This document shows, in pieces, positions 55,401-63,597 of a stretch of DNA of 64,000 bases. A model generated the notes under the pieces. The model searched no databases, was not told the origin of the DNA, and saw only the letters and a list, made by a program, of their open reading frames with translations. Numbering within the stretch: position 1 is the first letter of the stretch; each line of letters starts with the position of its first letter. This DNA comes from Salinibacter altiplanensis (GTDB lineage Bacteria; Bacteroidota; Rhodothermia; Rhodothermales; Salinibacteraceae): NCBI RefSeq assembly GCF_002894645.1, contig NZ_NCQY01000030.1, positions 140,750 to 204,749 on the forward strand, written 5' to 3'. The position numbers and the translations under genes were made by a program.

Positions 55401-57278
55401 GACGTCTCTGTGTCTGGTCGGGTGCGGCTCCCCGAATGGGCCCGTGTGGGAGATCTTGAGCGAACCTCGGCCCTCCCTCCGGAAGAAACCCTAGATCTTT
55501 CAGTGGGGGTCACACGTGCGGACCTCTTCTTCTTTCGGTACATCTTCGAGGAGCGCGTCGCGGGCATGCGCGGATTCGTCACCGGGCCGCTCCACATCGG
55601 GGGGCGAGTGCGCGACCCTGAGTTTGAGGCAGACTTCGACATCGTGAACGGGGCCGTTCAGCTGCCGGTCTTTGGGCTGTCCTACGAGGTGGAGGGGCCT
55701 GTGGCGGTGGACGAACGCGGCATCCACGCCCGCACGCTCCAGGTCCGAGACGATGAGGGCACTGCCACCGTGGACGGGAGCATTCTGTTCAATGACTACC
55801 AGTATTTCTCCTTCGACCTGTCGGCCGCACTAGACGGCATTACGGTAATCGACGTATCGCAGGCCGAGGACCTTCCGTTTTATGGCCATATCCGGGGCTC
55901 AGGCCCCTTGCATCTCAACGGCCCTCTTCCCGACGCTACCCTCTCGTCAAACACGGCACGGACGACGTCGGACAGCGAGCTCTACATCCCCGTCTCCGGG
56001 CGAACGGTGGAGGAGGACACGGGCTTCATCGTCTTCGCCGACTCCACAGGCCGCCCCCCCTCCGTATCACAGCCAACACGCCGCCCCAACATCTTGGCGG
56101 ACCGCCCGGAGGGCGTTCCCTCTTTCGTGGAGGGCCTCAACCTTGACCTCAATGTCATCGCTCCGGACGAGTCGACGGTTAACCTCGTCTTCGATCCACT
56201 GGTGGGCGATGTGGTAACGGTCGTTGGCTCCGGCCGGGTGCAGTTGCAGCGGAGGGAAGGCGATTTTTCGGTCTACGGGAGCTTCAATGCGACCGGCGGC
56301 ACCTACCTGTTCACGGCCGGGGAGGTCTTTGTGCGTCGCTTTGCCATCAGCCAAGGCACCATCACCTGGGACGGCAGCCCCACCAATGCCCAACTGGATC
56401 TGGATGCCGAGTATCGCACCCGCGCCTCTCCCTCCGGCCTGCCGGGCTTCGACGGGTACAGTGGGCGCATCCCTGTTACGGTCCAGCTGGCCATCGCCGG
56501 CCGGGTGGCCTCCCCGCAGGTGGACCTCAGCCTGTCCATGACGCGCAGCGAAGAGCGAAACCTGATCGGCTCCGAAACCCTAGACGCCGCTCTCAACCAG
56601 CCCGCTCGGACCACGGAGTACGCCACGAGCGTGCTGCTGACGAACACATTTCTCTTGACCACCGAGTCAATCACCCAGAGTGGCACTCCCCGTTCCGGCG
56701 ATGAAGGCGGTCAACTGACAACGGCGGGCAACCAACTGGCGTTCAACAGCGTGTCTCAGCTCGTATCGAGCCAGCTCAACCGATACCTCGGAGAGGCCCT
56801 CCCCAATGTGGACCTCAACTTTGGCGTGCAAGGGGAAGACCCGAGCAACCTGGACCTGATCTACGGGGTGGCCCTGCGCCTGCTCAACGAGCGCCTCATC
56901 ATTCGGGGCGAAGGGGTGTATACCAACGACGATCCGACCGGCCCGGATGCCCAGCGCGCCGAGGGCCCCCAAGGCGAGTTCATGGTGGAGGTGCGACTCA
57001 GTCCCAGCGTCAGTGCCAAGGTATTCTACCGGCGCACCGGGGACGACCTGACCCCCAGCCGCGCCCTCACGAGCAGCCGGGGGGCCGGCGTGTCGTACCA
57101 GACCCAGTTCTCAACCTGGCAGTCGCTCCTCCACAGCGTGTTCGGATGGCTGCTGCCAGACGATGATCAGCCGGACGACGAGGCCCCCACCCCGGTTGCC
57201 CAACCGTCCCTCTCTCCCCCCGACTCGACCGCCTCGGCCGAAGCACAAGAGGCGTCCCCCACAGACGAGCCTCTGTGA
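52449..57278 (+). CDS. tamB: TamB/AsmA-like translocation and assembly module protein (DUF490)
   Basis: A 1609-residue envelope protein, the largest in the window. It has one N-terminal membrane anchor ('VALGAMLVGAVLVVGLTRTEVGRDQIRQQVE', about 20-40), then a very long repetitive beta-strand region forming the lipid-groove rod of TamB/AsmA-like proteins. The C-terminal DUF490 domain (about 1250-1590) includes 'GDFSVYGSFNATGGTYLFTAGEVFVRRFAISQGTITWDGSPTNAQLDLDAEYRT'. 'LNFGVQGEDPSNLDLIYGVALRLLNERLIIRGEG' is the porin-like terminal segment. Such proteins move phospholipid or help outer-membrane protein assembly across the periplasm. The start is a GTG at 52449. The Pro/Asp/Ser tail is extended. 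No tamA/bamA gene adjoins. Confidence 0.9.
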   Translation: MPNSPSRRSLTEPLWRALRVALGAMLVGAVLVVGLTRTEVGRDQIRQQVEAQFNQQFRGTLSVDSLSGTLLTTIEASGVQLYDPSGTLVGTVEAVQATPQWANLLSTELSIQSLTLIRPHLLLRRDSAGAWNVAHAFRQVSPSSGNTFDITFADIEVQQGRVTTSRAGPAPELVQRGWLFDYTQTTVANLSFSAVAQRTSTRSSVELRNASFSVPGEDLRATFVEGRAQRTSDGWSITDLDWSLGTTRIRGEASVQTTAADGSSPQISLRLDRSRIDHDEIRRLVPRLPLADVVTLEGTLGGTTRRLSADDVTITHNGSVATLNGTLQRVSDGLAVDLRLGESRLVPKDLWEVWPSAPQLPPVAESPFSLTASLRGTTAPPDAGARTFDLTTRLAIDSPHGAVRGSLDVARSSPSDLSYSASLVADSLNLAPLTGRPALTSRLSGQVEGSGAGTQLGILQGSVDVSLTDSEIAGRSFASADGSLAIDGDSSGGTMRIRQENGGRLSIEGATQSLDRHPAYRATATGSNVNLKSLLGPSAPSTQLNARLSIRGAGKTWQAVTGTAALQVDSSRINRGDSAVALPPHSATLRVADRTADRPRVELSGSALRLTADGTSLGPALWTAARTWGTKLRDAVRRERSKPAPSRQRSSIQPSLYLPTDISPQESSRLQSSLQAEAHVRVLQPKIVSAWWGAFPDEADNLTARARLSVGPDSLHTAGRVSADFIRSGTRTVTDLSAGYDVSSDIGAPLAQSTVATATVSATRAALGGPPLTNAAVALTYGGRTGWLQAQADSVGVASSVRLSGGLHITPRTNELRLQDVSATTNGNEWTNASSASLRAYSGAVVLTPLTVQQPHPDTSSLQKLRIGGTVSTRPSDTLTVEAQHVYLPPISQAMGLPQLIGGNLNGTMRFHGGLDAPNLETELGVRRLSFDRRVLGSARLRLAYTARSPDLRVNGHLRSEARDLEQLTGPDLVPEGARAVEPNDVSVSGRVRLPEWARVGDLERTSALPPEETLDLSVGVTRADLFFFRYIFEERVAGMRGFVTGPLHIGGRVRDPEFEADFDIVNGAVQLPVFGLSYEVEGPVAVDERGIHARTLQVRDDEGTATVDGSILFNDYQYFSFDLSAALDGITVIDVSQAEDLPFYGHIRGSGPLHLNGPLPDATLSSNTARTTSDSELYIPVSGRTVEEDTGFIVFADSTGRPPSVSQPTRRPNILADRPEGVPSFVEGLNLDLNVIAPDESTVNLVFDPLVGDVVTVVGSGRVQLQRREGDFSVYGSFNATGGTYLFTAGEVFVRRFAISQGTITWDGSPTNAQLDLDAEYRTRASPSGLPGFDGYSGRIPVTVQLAIAGRVASPQVDLSLSMTRSEERNLIGSETLDAALNQPARTTEYATSVLLTNTFLLTTESITQSGTPRSGDEGGQLTTAGNQLAFNSVSQLVSSQLNRYLGEALPNVDLNFGVQGEDPSNLDLIYGVALRLLNERLIIRGEGVYTNDDPTGPDAQRAEGPQGEFMVEVRLSPSVSAKVFYRRTGDDLTPSRALTSSRGAGVSYQTQFSTWQSLLHSVFGWLLPDDDQPDDEAPTPVAQPSLSPPDSTASAEAQEASPTDEPL

Positions 57279-57372
57279 CTTTTTCGTGCGGTTCGAACGC
57301 TGACGGGCAGGCCGTCGTTGCGTTCTACGAGATTCATACTGACTCCTTTTTCTATCATAGAAATTTACCGCC

Positions 57373-59514
57373 ATTACGGAGACGCAAGTTGACAGCCTTC
57401 GACAGGACATCCTCGCCTTTCTGCAAGCTCACCCCGACGACGCCCATCGCTCCCACGAGATTGCGAAGGCGCTCGACATTGAGGACAATGAGACCTACCT
57501 CCAGTTCTGTGACGTGCTCGCAGAGATGACCGCCCGCAAACTTGTGGAGCGCGACGGCCGGAAGTACAAGGCCAAAGCCACCACGCGTCAGCACACTGGG
57601 GTTCTCCAGTGTCACGACAAGGGCTTTGGCTTCGTTCAGGCCACGGATCAAGACGAGGAGTTCTTTATCCGAGAGGCCAACATGGGAGAAGCCCTGCACG
57701 GGGATCTCGTCCGCGTGGCCGTGGCCGCCCGCGCCCCCGAAGACAAGAAGCGGGAGTGCGAAGTTCTCGAGGTTGCCGAGCGGCGCTGCACCAAGGTGGT
57801 TGGCACCTTCCGCCACCGAGGAGACTTCGCGTTCGTGGAGCCGGACGACCAGCGCATTCTGCAGGATGTGTACGTCGCCCCGGATGCATTCAGCGGTGCG
57901 GAGGACGGCGAGAAGGTGATGGTGTCCATCGAACGGTTTGACGACCGGAAGGCCTCTCCCGAGGGACAAATCCTCCGCGTCATCGGCCCGTCGGACGACC
58001 CGAACGTGCGGGTCTTGTCCCTTGCCATGAGCATGGACGTGAAGGCCGACTTCCCCGAGGAGGTGGAGGCTGAAGCCCAAGACATTCCCGTCGAGATTCC
58101 CGAGGAGGAGATCGAGCGCCGTCGCGACCTCCGCGACAAGCCGATCTTCACGATTGATCCGGACGACGCGAAGGACTTCGACGATGCCATTCACGTCGAG
58201 GAACTAAGCAATGGCCACTACGAAGTGGGCGTCCACATCGCAGACGTGAGTCACTACGTGGAGCCCGATACGGCCATCGATACAGAGGCGCTGGAGCGTG
58301 GGACGAGCGTGTACCTCGTGGACCGCACCATCCCCATGCTCCCCGAGAAGCTCTCGAACAAGGTCTGCTCCCTACGGCCCCACGAGGACAAGCTGGCCTT
58401 CTCCATTCTTATGGAGGTAACGGGGCAGGGCGACGTGGTGGACCACGAGATTTGCGAGACGGTGATCCACTCCAAGGAGCGCCTCACCTACGACCGCGCT
58501 CAAGACTACATTGAGGGCGGCTATCCCAACGACGAGATGGCGGCGGACGTGGTGCAGGCCAACCGACTCGCCAAGACCATTACCCAACGCCGAATGCAGG
58601 CGGGCGCCATCGACTTCGGCTCCGACGAGGTAAACGTAATTCTGGACGAGGACGGTACCCCGACGAACATCGTGCGGAAGGAACGCCTCCGGGCCAACCG
58701 CCTCGTTGAAGAGTTCATGCTGCTGGCGAACCGAACCGTCGCGAAGCACATCGCCGCGCCGGAGCATGTGGAACGTCACCGTTCAAACGGAACCGACGAG
58801 CCGCTCCCCTTCGTGTACCGGGTGCACGACAGCCCAGACAGCGAGAAAATTCAGCAGCTTGCCGAGTACGTTCGCGTCTTTGGTCACGAACTGCCCCTCA
58901 CCGACGGCAACGCACGCTCTTCAGACCTGGGGGCCCTCATCGATGAGGTCAAGGGAGAGTCCGAAGAACAGGTCATCGTGCGGGCGGCCCTCCGCGCCAT
59001 GTCGAAGGCTGAGTATGCCGTCGGCAACATCGGCCACTATGGCCTTGGCTTCGACTACTACTCCCACTTCACAAGCCCCATCCGACGGTATCCCGACCTG
59101 ATGGTGCACCGGCTGCTCAAGCACTACGCCAAGGGCGGGTCGCCTGCGGACATCGAGGATCTTGCGGCCCGGTGCGAACACTGCTCCGAGCAGGAACGAA
59201 ACGCCGAAGGAGCCGAGCGAGAGTCTGTAAAGCTGAAGCAGGTGGAGTACGTGAAAAACCACGTCGGTGAAAAATTCGACGGGGTCGTCAGCGGCGTGAC
59301 GAAGTTTGGGGTCTTCGTCGAGATTACCGACCTGTTGGTCGAGGGCCTCGTCCACGTCCGCGAGATGGACGACTACTACGTGTACGACGAGTCGACGTAC
59401 ACGCTTCGGGGCGAGAACAACGGCACCTCGTACCGCCCCGGCGATTCGGTGCGTGTGGAGGTGGCAAGCGCCAGCGTCGAGGACCGCGAAATCGACCTTC
59501 TGTTCGTGGACTAG
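57373..59514 (+). CDS. rnr: Ribonuclease R (probable ATT start)
   Basis: Processive 3'-5' exoribonuclease. Seen from N to C: a winged helix ('DSLRQDILAFLQAHPDDAHRSHEIAKALDIEDNETYLQFCDVLAEMTARKL', about 7-57), cold-shock RNA-binding domains, and the RNB catalytic core with 'FTIDPDDAKDFDDAIHVEEL' (metal-binding Asp cluster). 'RRYPDLMVHRLLKHYA' and a C-terminal S1 domain ('GEKFDGVVSGVTKFGVFVEITDLLVEGLVHVREM') follow. The winged helix is encoded upstream of the first canonical start (GTG 57514). Between the in-frame stop at 57358-57360 and that GTG there is no ATG, GTG or TTG. ATT at 57373, opening (M)TETQVDSL, is the most natural start; CTG 57409 is possible. Confidence 0.9.
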   Translation: MTETQVDSLRQDILAFLQAHPDDAHRSHEIAKALDIEDNETYLQFCDVLAEMTARKLVERDGRKYKAKATTRQHTGVLQCHDKGFGFVQATDQDEEFFIREANMGEALHGDLVRVAVAARAPEDKKRECEVLEVAERRCTKVVGTFRHRGDFAFVEPDDQRILQDVYVAPDAFSGAEDGEKVMVSIERFDDRKASPEGQILRVIGPSDDPNVRVLSLAMSMDVKADFPEEVEAEAQDIPVEIPEEEIERRRDLRDKPIFTIDPDDAKDFDDAIHVEELSNGHYEVGVHIADVSHYVEPDTAIDTEALERGTSVYLVDRTIPMLPEKLSNKVCSLRPHEDKLAFSILMEVTGQGDVVDHEICETVIHSKERLTYDRAQDYIEGGYPNDEMAADVVQANRLAKTITQRRMQAGAIDFGSDEVNVILDEDGTPTNIVRKERLRANRLVEEFMLLANRTVAKHIAAPEHVERHRSNGTDEPLPFVYRVHDSPDSEKIQQLAEYVRVFGHELPLTDGNARSSDLGALIDEVKGESEEQVIVRAALRAMSKAEYAVGNIGHYGLGFDYYSHFTSPIRRYPDLMVHRLLKHYAKGGSPADIEDLAARCEHCSEQERNAEGAERESVKLKQVEYVKNHVGEKFDGVVSGVTKFGVFVEITDLLVEGLVHVREMDDYYVYDESTYTLRGENNGTSYRPGDSVRVEVASASVEDREIDLLFVD

Positions 59515-59547
59515 GTCCCGGATTCTTGGGGCTCAGAACCGCTCGTG

Positions 59548-59572
59548 GGGGCGAGGATGGTGGCCTCGCCCC
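59548..59572. terminator. Hairpin between convergent rnr and the DUF1015 gene
   Basis: Perfect 9-bp stem GGGGCGAGG/CCTCGCCCC with a 7-base loop, in the 72-base gap between convergent genes. It could terminate both transcripts; there is no T run on either side. Confidence 0.45.
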
Positions 59573-59586
59573 GCACGCCCGGGCCT

Positions 59587-60861
59587 CTAGATCGCGGGCG
59601 CTCCCGACACATCGCTGGGCACGTCCTCAGCGAAGTCGTGGACCAGCAACCCGCTCCGCAGCTTGGGCTCAAACCAGGTGGACTTCGGGGGCATCAGGCT
59701 TCCCTCGTCCGACACGGCCACCAGCTCTTCGATACGAGTCGGGTACATACTAATGGCCATCTGGGCCGTCCCCGCTTCTACCCGAGCCTCCAACGCATCC
59801 GTCCCCCGAATGCCTCCGACGAAGCCGATCGTGGGGTCTCGGCGCTGGTCGGTGATGTCGAGCAGAGGCTCCAGAAGATGCTCGCTCAGGCGCGACACGT
59901 CCAGCTGGTCAACGACGCGGTTCCCATCCGGGGCCGGAAGGGAGAGTCGGTGCCAGGCCCCATCCACGTACAGGCACACCGTTCCTTTCTGGGCCGGCAC
60001 CGGATCGTCGACCTTCCGGTCTAGCTCAAAGTTGCGGGCCAGCTGCTCCAAAAAGTCAGTGGGGGAGGCGGGCAGCTCGTGGATGACCCGGTTGTAAGCC
60101 ATGATGTGCATATGACTCATGGGAAAGAGGACCGCGGTAAACATCTCGTACCCGGGCACATCCGCTTGATCGTCCGACACAGTCCCCGCTGCCTCTCGCA
60201 GCGTCGCGGCGGCTCGACTGGCCGCTTTGGATCGGTGGTGTCCGTCTGCGATGTACAGGTGCTCCACATGGTGAAATGCATCGACGAGCGGGGCCGGTGC
60301 TGAGGCTTTCCAGACCGTGTGCCGCACCCCATCGTCCGCCTCAAAGTCGTACAGCGGGTCCTGTTCCTGCACGTCCGACACGAGCCCGTGGATTGTGTCG
60401 TCGTCACGGTACGTCAACATTACGGGCTCGGCGTGGGCCTGCTGGGCGAGGATGTGCCGGGTCCGGTCGTCCTCCTTGGCCGGACGCGTCTCTTCGTGCT
60501 TTACGATGGTGCCCTCGTCGTACTCCCCGACCGAGACCCCTCCGAACACGCCGGTCTGCTCACGGCCGTCCGCCACGAGGCGATAGACGTAGACGGCGGG
60601 CTTGTTTTCCTGTACCGTGTGGTCCGCTTCTACAAACTGACGCAGGTTGGCGGCCCCCTGTTCGTAGACAGCGCCTTCGGGCGTGTCCCCCTCCGGAGGC
60701 AGGTCAATTTCGGGCCGGGCCACGTGCAAGAAACTTTGCGGTCGTCCCTCGGCTCGGTCTCGCGCCTCGGCCGCATCGACCACGTCGTAGGGCACCGACG
60801 CAATCTCCTTGAGGTGCTGAGGACGAGGGCGCACAGCCCGGAATGGATGCACAGTGGCCAT
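59587..60861 (-). CDS. DUF1015 family protein
   Basis: A 424-residue acidic cytoplasmic protein beginning 'VHPFRAVRPRPQHLKEIASVPYDVVDAAEARDRAEGRPQSFLHVARPEIDLP' and carrying the family's diagnostic 'HLYIADGHHRSKAASRAA' (about 207-224). The DGHHR box recalls the ParB/Srx-type nucleotide-binding fold. 'TVIKHEETRPAKEDDRTRHI' and 'IGFVGGIRGTDALEARV' are also typical. The biochemical role of the family is not settled. In some Bacteroidota it lies near serine-biosynthesis genes, but none is adjacent here. It is preceded by 482 bases without a gene. Confidence 0.85.
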   Translation of the reverse strand: MATVHPFRAVRPRPQHLKEIASVPYDVVDAAEARDRAEGRPQSFLHVARPEIDLPPEGDTPEGAVYEQGAANLRQFVEADHTVQENKPAVYVYRLVADGREQTGVFGGVSVGEYDEGTIVKHEETRPAKEDDRTRHILAQQAHAEPVMLTYRDDDTIHGLVSDVQEQDPLYDFEADDGVRHTVWKASAPAPLVDAFHHVEHLYIADGHHRSKAASRAAATLREAAGTVSDDQADVPGYEMFTAVLFPMSHMHIMAYNRVIHELPASPTDFLEQLARNFELDRKVDDPVPAQKGTVCLYVDGAWHRLSLPAPDGNRVVDQLDVSRLSEHLLEPLLDITDQRRDPTIGFVGGIRGTDALEARVEAGTAQMAISMYPTRIEELVAVSDEGSLMPPKSTWFEPKLRSGLLVHDFAEDVPSDVSGAPAI

Positions 60862-61343
60862 GGACGTCAGAACTTTGGTGGCGAATCAATGAGCACTGTT
60901 TTAGTATACAGCCCAGCGTGTGAAGACGCACACCCACTTCTCGGTTCTTTAGAAAGGGTTTCTCCTCCCTAGCCTCTCCACTCCTCACCTGTTTGGTACG
61001 CACAACTTTGGTGCACACGCCCCCGGCATGGCTGCCGGGCGGATCCGCATTCGCCTCATTGGAACAGTCCAGGACCACTGTGCCCTTCCCCTCCGGAGAC
61101 TCCTCTCTTCGGCCCGCATGGATTGGGCATAGGCGTTCGGCGAGTCCCCCGCAGATCCTTCTCGGTCCGAGGGACCGTTCCGGTATCTCCCTCCACGGCC
61201 CGTTCTCCGTCCAGGAGGCAGCCCGCCGAGGGGCTGCACACGTCGTATCCGGACACCATCGCCCGGGCGCCGCTCGGAGCGCACGTCCCCGCACTCGTTT
61301 TGTATCGCAGAATGCCGATGCTCGGCGTCTCTGACCACAATGT
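60862..61343. other. Intergenic region between PAP2 and the DUF1015 gene
   Basis: 482 bases. ORFs crossing it have basic, Pro/Arg/Ser-rich translations and are judged non-coding. A 7-bp hairpin (CCCGGCA/TGCCGGG, 4-base loop, 61022-61039) is the only structure seen and might end the recA-PAP2 transcript. The stretch near 60890-60990 is AT-richer and probably holds the DUF1015 promoter. Confidence 0.5.
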
Positions 61344-62096
61344 TCAAAAGGACATCCGGATGACCAGCGGCGGACCCAAAGACGATTTCGAGGAGGCCTG
61401 GAACGGGGCGGGGGTCACCGCGTGGCGGAGGTGGTGGACGAGCAGAGCGACCCCGATGCCCAGCACAGTTCCGGCCAGCACATCGCTGGGGTAGTGCACC
61501 CCGAGGTGCACCCGACTCAGTGCCACACTCGTGGCCCATAGCACACCGGGCCCCACGACATACCACCGAGGATAGGACAGCCCCCAGGACGTCACCAGCG
61601 CGGCTGAAAGTGACGCATGGCCGGACGGGAACGACAGGCGTGCGTCTTCAGAGGCCGAGGAACGATGACGATCAGTACGTGCCTCCAACGGCCGATGGAC
61701 ATACGGACGGGGGCGCTCCACCACATGCTTTATCCCCACCGCCAGCCCGTAGGTGAGCCCCTGGGTTAGTGTGAGGCGATAGGCGGCAGCCCGTACAGCA
61801 GGGTCCTGGGTGAGCACTGCTCCGCCCCACGCGAGGGGCACGGCCCCGTAGAAGACGGGACGCGCCGAGCGGTGTGCTCCCCGCAGCCCCTTGGACACCG
61901 CGGGCTGTGTCAGGCAGTACACGGACGCGAGACCGCGCACGTCGAGCGGGCGATCAGGGGACGCTGTGCAGAAACGTGGGGCAGCGGCCCCGGATGAAGG
62001 CGGCGGTGACTGCGCCTGAACTGGTTCTCCTCCCCCCGCGCACAGAAGCAAGAGGACCCCCCACACTGATCCGAAGAGGCACCGTCGGACGGCCAT
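61344..62096 (-). CDS. PAP2-family phosphatase, exported or membrane-bound
   Basis: A 250-residue protein with a signal-peptide-like N terminus ('MAVRRCLFGSVWGVLLLLCAGGGEPVQAQS', AQA-type cleavage). The full PAP2 motif set is present: 'KHVVERPRPY' (KxxxxxxRP), 'SFPSGHASLS' (PSGH) and 'SRVHLGVHYPSD' (SRxxxxxHxxxD). Several hydrophobic helices surround them. It probably dephosphorylates undecaprenyl or phosphatidyl phosphates, or acts on periplasmic phosphoesters. The start codon is 4 bases after the recA stop, so it must be translated from the recA transcript. The long upstream open frame overlapping recA is discarded. Confidence 0.88.
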   Translation of the reverse strand: MAVRRCLFGSVWGVLLLLCAGGGEPVQAQSPPPSSGAAAPRFCTASPDRPLDVRGLASVYCLTQPAVSKGLRGAHRSARPVFYGAVPLAWGGAVLTQDPAVRAAAYRLTLTQGLTYGLAVGIKHVVERPRPYVHRPLEARTDRHRSSASEDARLSFPSGHASLSAALVTSWGLSYPRWYVVGPGVLWATSVALSRVHLGVHYPSDVLAGTVLGIGVALLVHHLRHAVTPAPFQASSKSSLGPPLVIRMSF

Positions 62097-62100
62097 GGAT

Positions 62101-63177
62101 CTAGGCCTCTTCGACGGCCGCTTCAGACTCTTCATCGAGATCCCCTTCGTCGTCCTCGTCGGACTCGTCCCCCACCGTCGAGAGTCCGATTTCTCCACGG
62201 AGGGCCGACTTGATCTCTTCGCGCTGCTCCGGATTTTCTTCGAGCCACTCCTTCGTGTTTTCACGCCCCTGGGCAATGGTCTCATCCTGATACGAGTACC
62301 AGGACCCTCGCTTCTGAAGAATGTCGTACTCCGTTCCAAGGTCGATAATTTCTCCGAGCGACGAAATGCCCTCCCCGTAGATGAGGTCGAACTCCGCTTC
62401 CTTGAATGGAGGCGCCACCTTGTTCTTCTTCACCTTTACCCGAGTGCGGTTGCCCACAACATCCTGCCCATCCTTAACGGCCCCAATTCGGCGGATGTCC
62501 ATTCGGACCGACGAGTAGAACTTCAGCGCCCGCCCGCCGGAGGTGGTCTCTGGGTTCCCAAACATCACACCGATTTTCATCCGGATCTGGTTGATGAAGA
62601 TCAGGGACGTCTTGGTACGATTGATGTTGCCTGCCAGCTTGCGGAGGGCCTGGCTCATGAGACGTGCCTGCAGGCCCACATGGGTGTCTCCCATGTCTCC
62701 CTCCAGTTCGGCCTGCGGCACAAGCGCCGACACGGAGTCGATGACGATCACGTCGAGGGCTCCACTACGCACCAGGGTGTCCGTGATGTTGAGGGCCTGC
62801 TCGCCGGTGTCCGGTTGCGAAATCAGGAGCTCATCCGTGTCCACCCCAAGCTGCTCGGCGTAGTTGGGATCAAACGCATGCTCGGCATCAACGAATGCAC
62901 AGGTCCCATCGAGTTTCTGGGCCTCCGAAACGATGTGGGCTGCCAAGGTCGTTTTGCCCGACGACTCGGGCCCAAAGATCTCAATGATGCGACCGCGCGG
63001 CACCCCTCCCACCCCCAAGGCATCGTCCAGTGCGAGCGACCCCGTCGGGATCGCCTTTACCTCCTGGTTGGGATCATCACTGAGACGCATGATCGCCCCT
63101 TCACCGTGGTCCCGTTGAATCTGCTCAACGGCGAGGTCGAGGGCCTTGTCCTTCGCTTCTCCGTCTTTGTCTGACAT
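62101..63177 (-). CDS. recA: Recombinase A
   Basis: Strand-exchange ATPase of homologous recombination and SOS co-protease. The 358-residue protein shows the P-loop '[16 protein letters not shown]' (about 66-81), Walker B '[19 protein letters not shown]', '[58 protein letters not shown]' (loop L2) and a very acidic C-terminal tail ('[22 protein letters not shown]'), more acidic than in E. coli as expected for a halophile. A PAP2 phosphatase gene follows 4 bases after the stop. The 420 bases upstream are gene-free. Confidence 0.98.
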   Translation of the reverse strand: MSDKDGEAKDKALDLAVEQIQRDHGEGAIMRLSDDPNQEVKAIPTGSLALDDALGVGGVPRGRIIEIFGPESSGKTTLAAHIVSEAQKLDGTCAFVDAEHAFDPNYAEQLGVDTDELLISQPDTGEQALNITDTLVRSGALDVIVIDSVSALVPQAELEGDMGDTHVGLQARLMSQALRKLAGNINRTKTSLIFINQIRMKIGVMFGNPETTSGGRALKFYSSVRMDIRRIGAVKDGQDVVGNRTRVKVKKNKVAPPFKEAEFDLIYGEGISSLGEIIDLGTEYDILQKRGSWYSYQDETIAQGRENTKEWLEENPEQREEIKSALRGEIGLSTVGDESDEDDEGDLDEESEAAVEEA

Positions 63178-63597
63178 ATCGTACCTGACGCGACTCGATC
63201 AAAAGAGCAGGACTGGGTGTGCTACGCCCCCGACCAACACATGACTTCGTAGACACGAGAGCAACACGATTCTAACGTGCCTGAGAGGGCACACATGATT
63301 TCCAAAAAGATGAACGAAACAACCGACTGGATGGTCCCTGCCCTGAGACTCTGCACACATCATTCGAACATGTAGTGTGGCATCTGAGGGCAGGGCATCT
63401 CAACAGCTGCCTGACGGATGTGCCTTCGGCCAAGACACGGTGGGCAACGCTTCAAGGATCCGCCCAAACAGGCCGCATCGGGAGAACTACTAGGCGGGCA
63501 CAGGAGGGCTTTTGCACGAGAACCACGAGGTCACAGCGCCCTGTGCGAAGCGAGGAAGCACAGCCGGGGAGGCGAAGAACACCCCTCAAACAGCCTC
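63178..63597. other. Intergenic region upstream of recA
   Basis: 420 bases between recA and an unknown minus-strand gene, presumably holding the recA promoter. A short inverted repeat GTGCC-6-GGCAC at 63277-63292 could be a weak regulatory site. I see no recognisable LexA box of the proteobacterial or Bacillus type. Plus-strand ORFs here look non-coding. Confidence 0.45.

Noticed and set aside
62097-62339. N-terminal extension of the PAP2 phosphatase overlapping recA
   Set aside because: Arg/Ser/Lys-rich antisense-like translation; the internal ATG at 62096 gives a clean signal peptide.
63277-63292. GTGCC-6-GGCAC upstream of recA as a LexA box
   Set aside because: Arms are only 5 bp and match neither the proteobacterial nor the Gram-positive consensus; mentioned only as a weak site.
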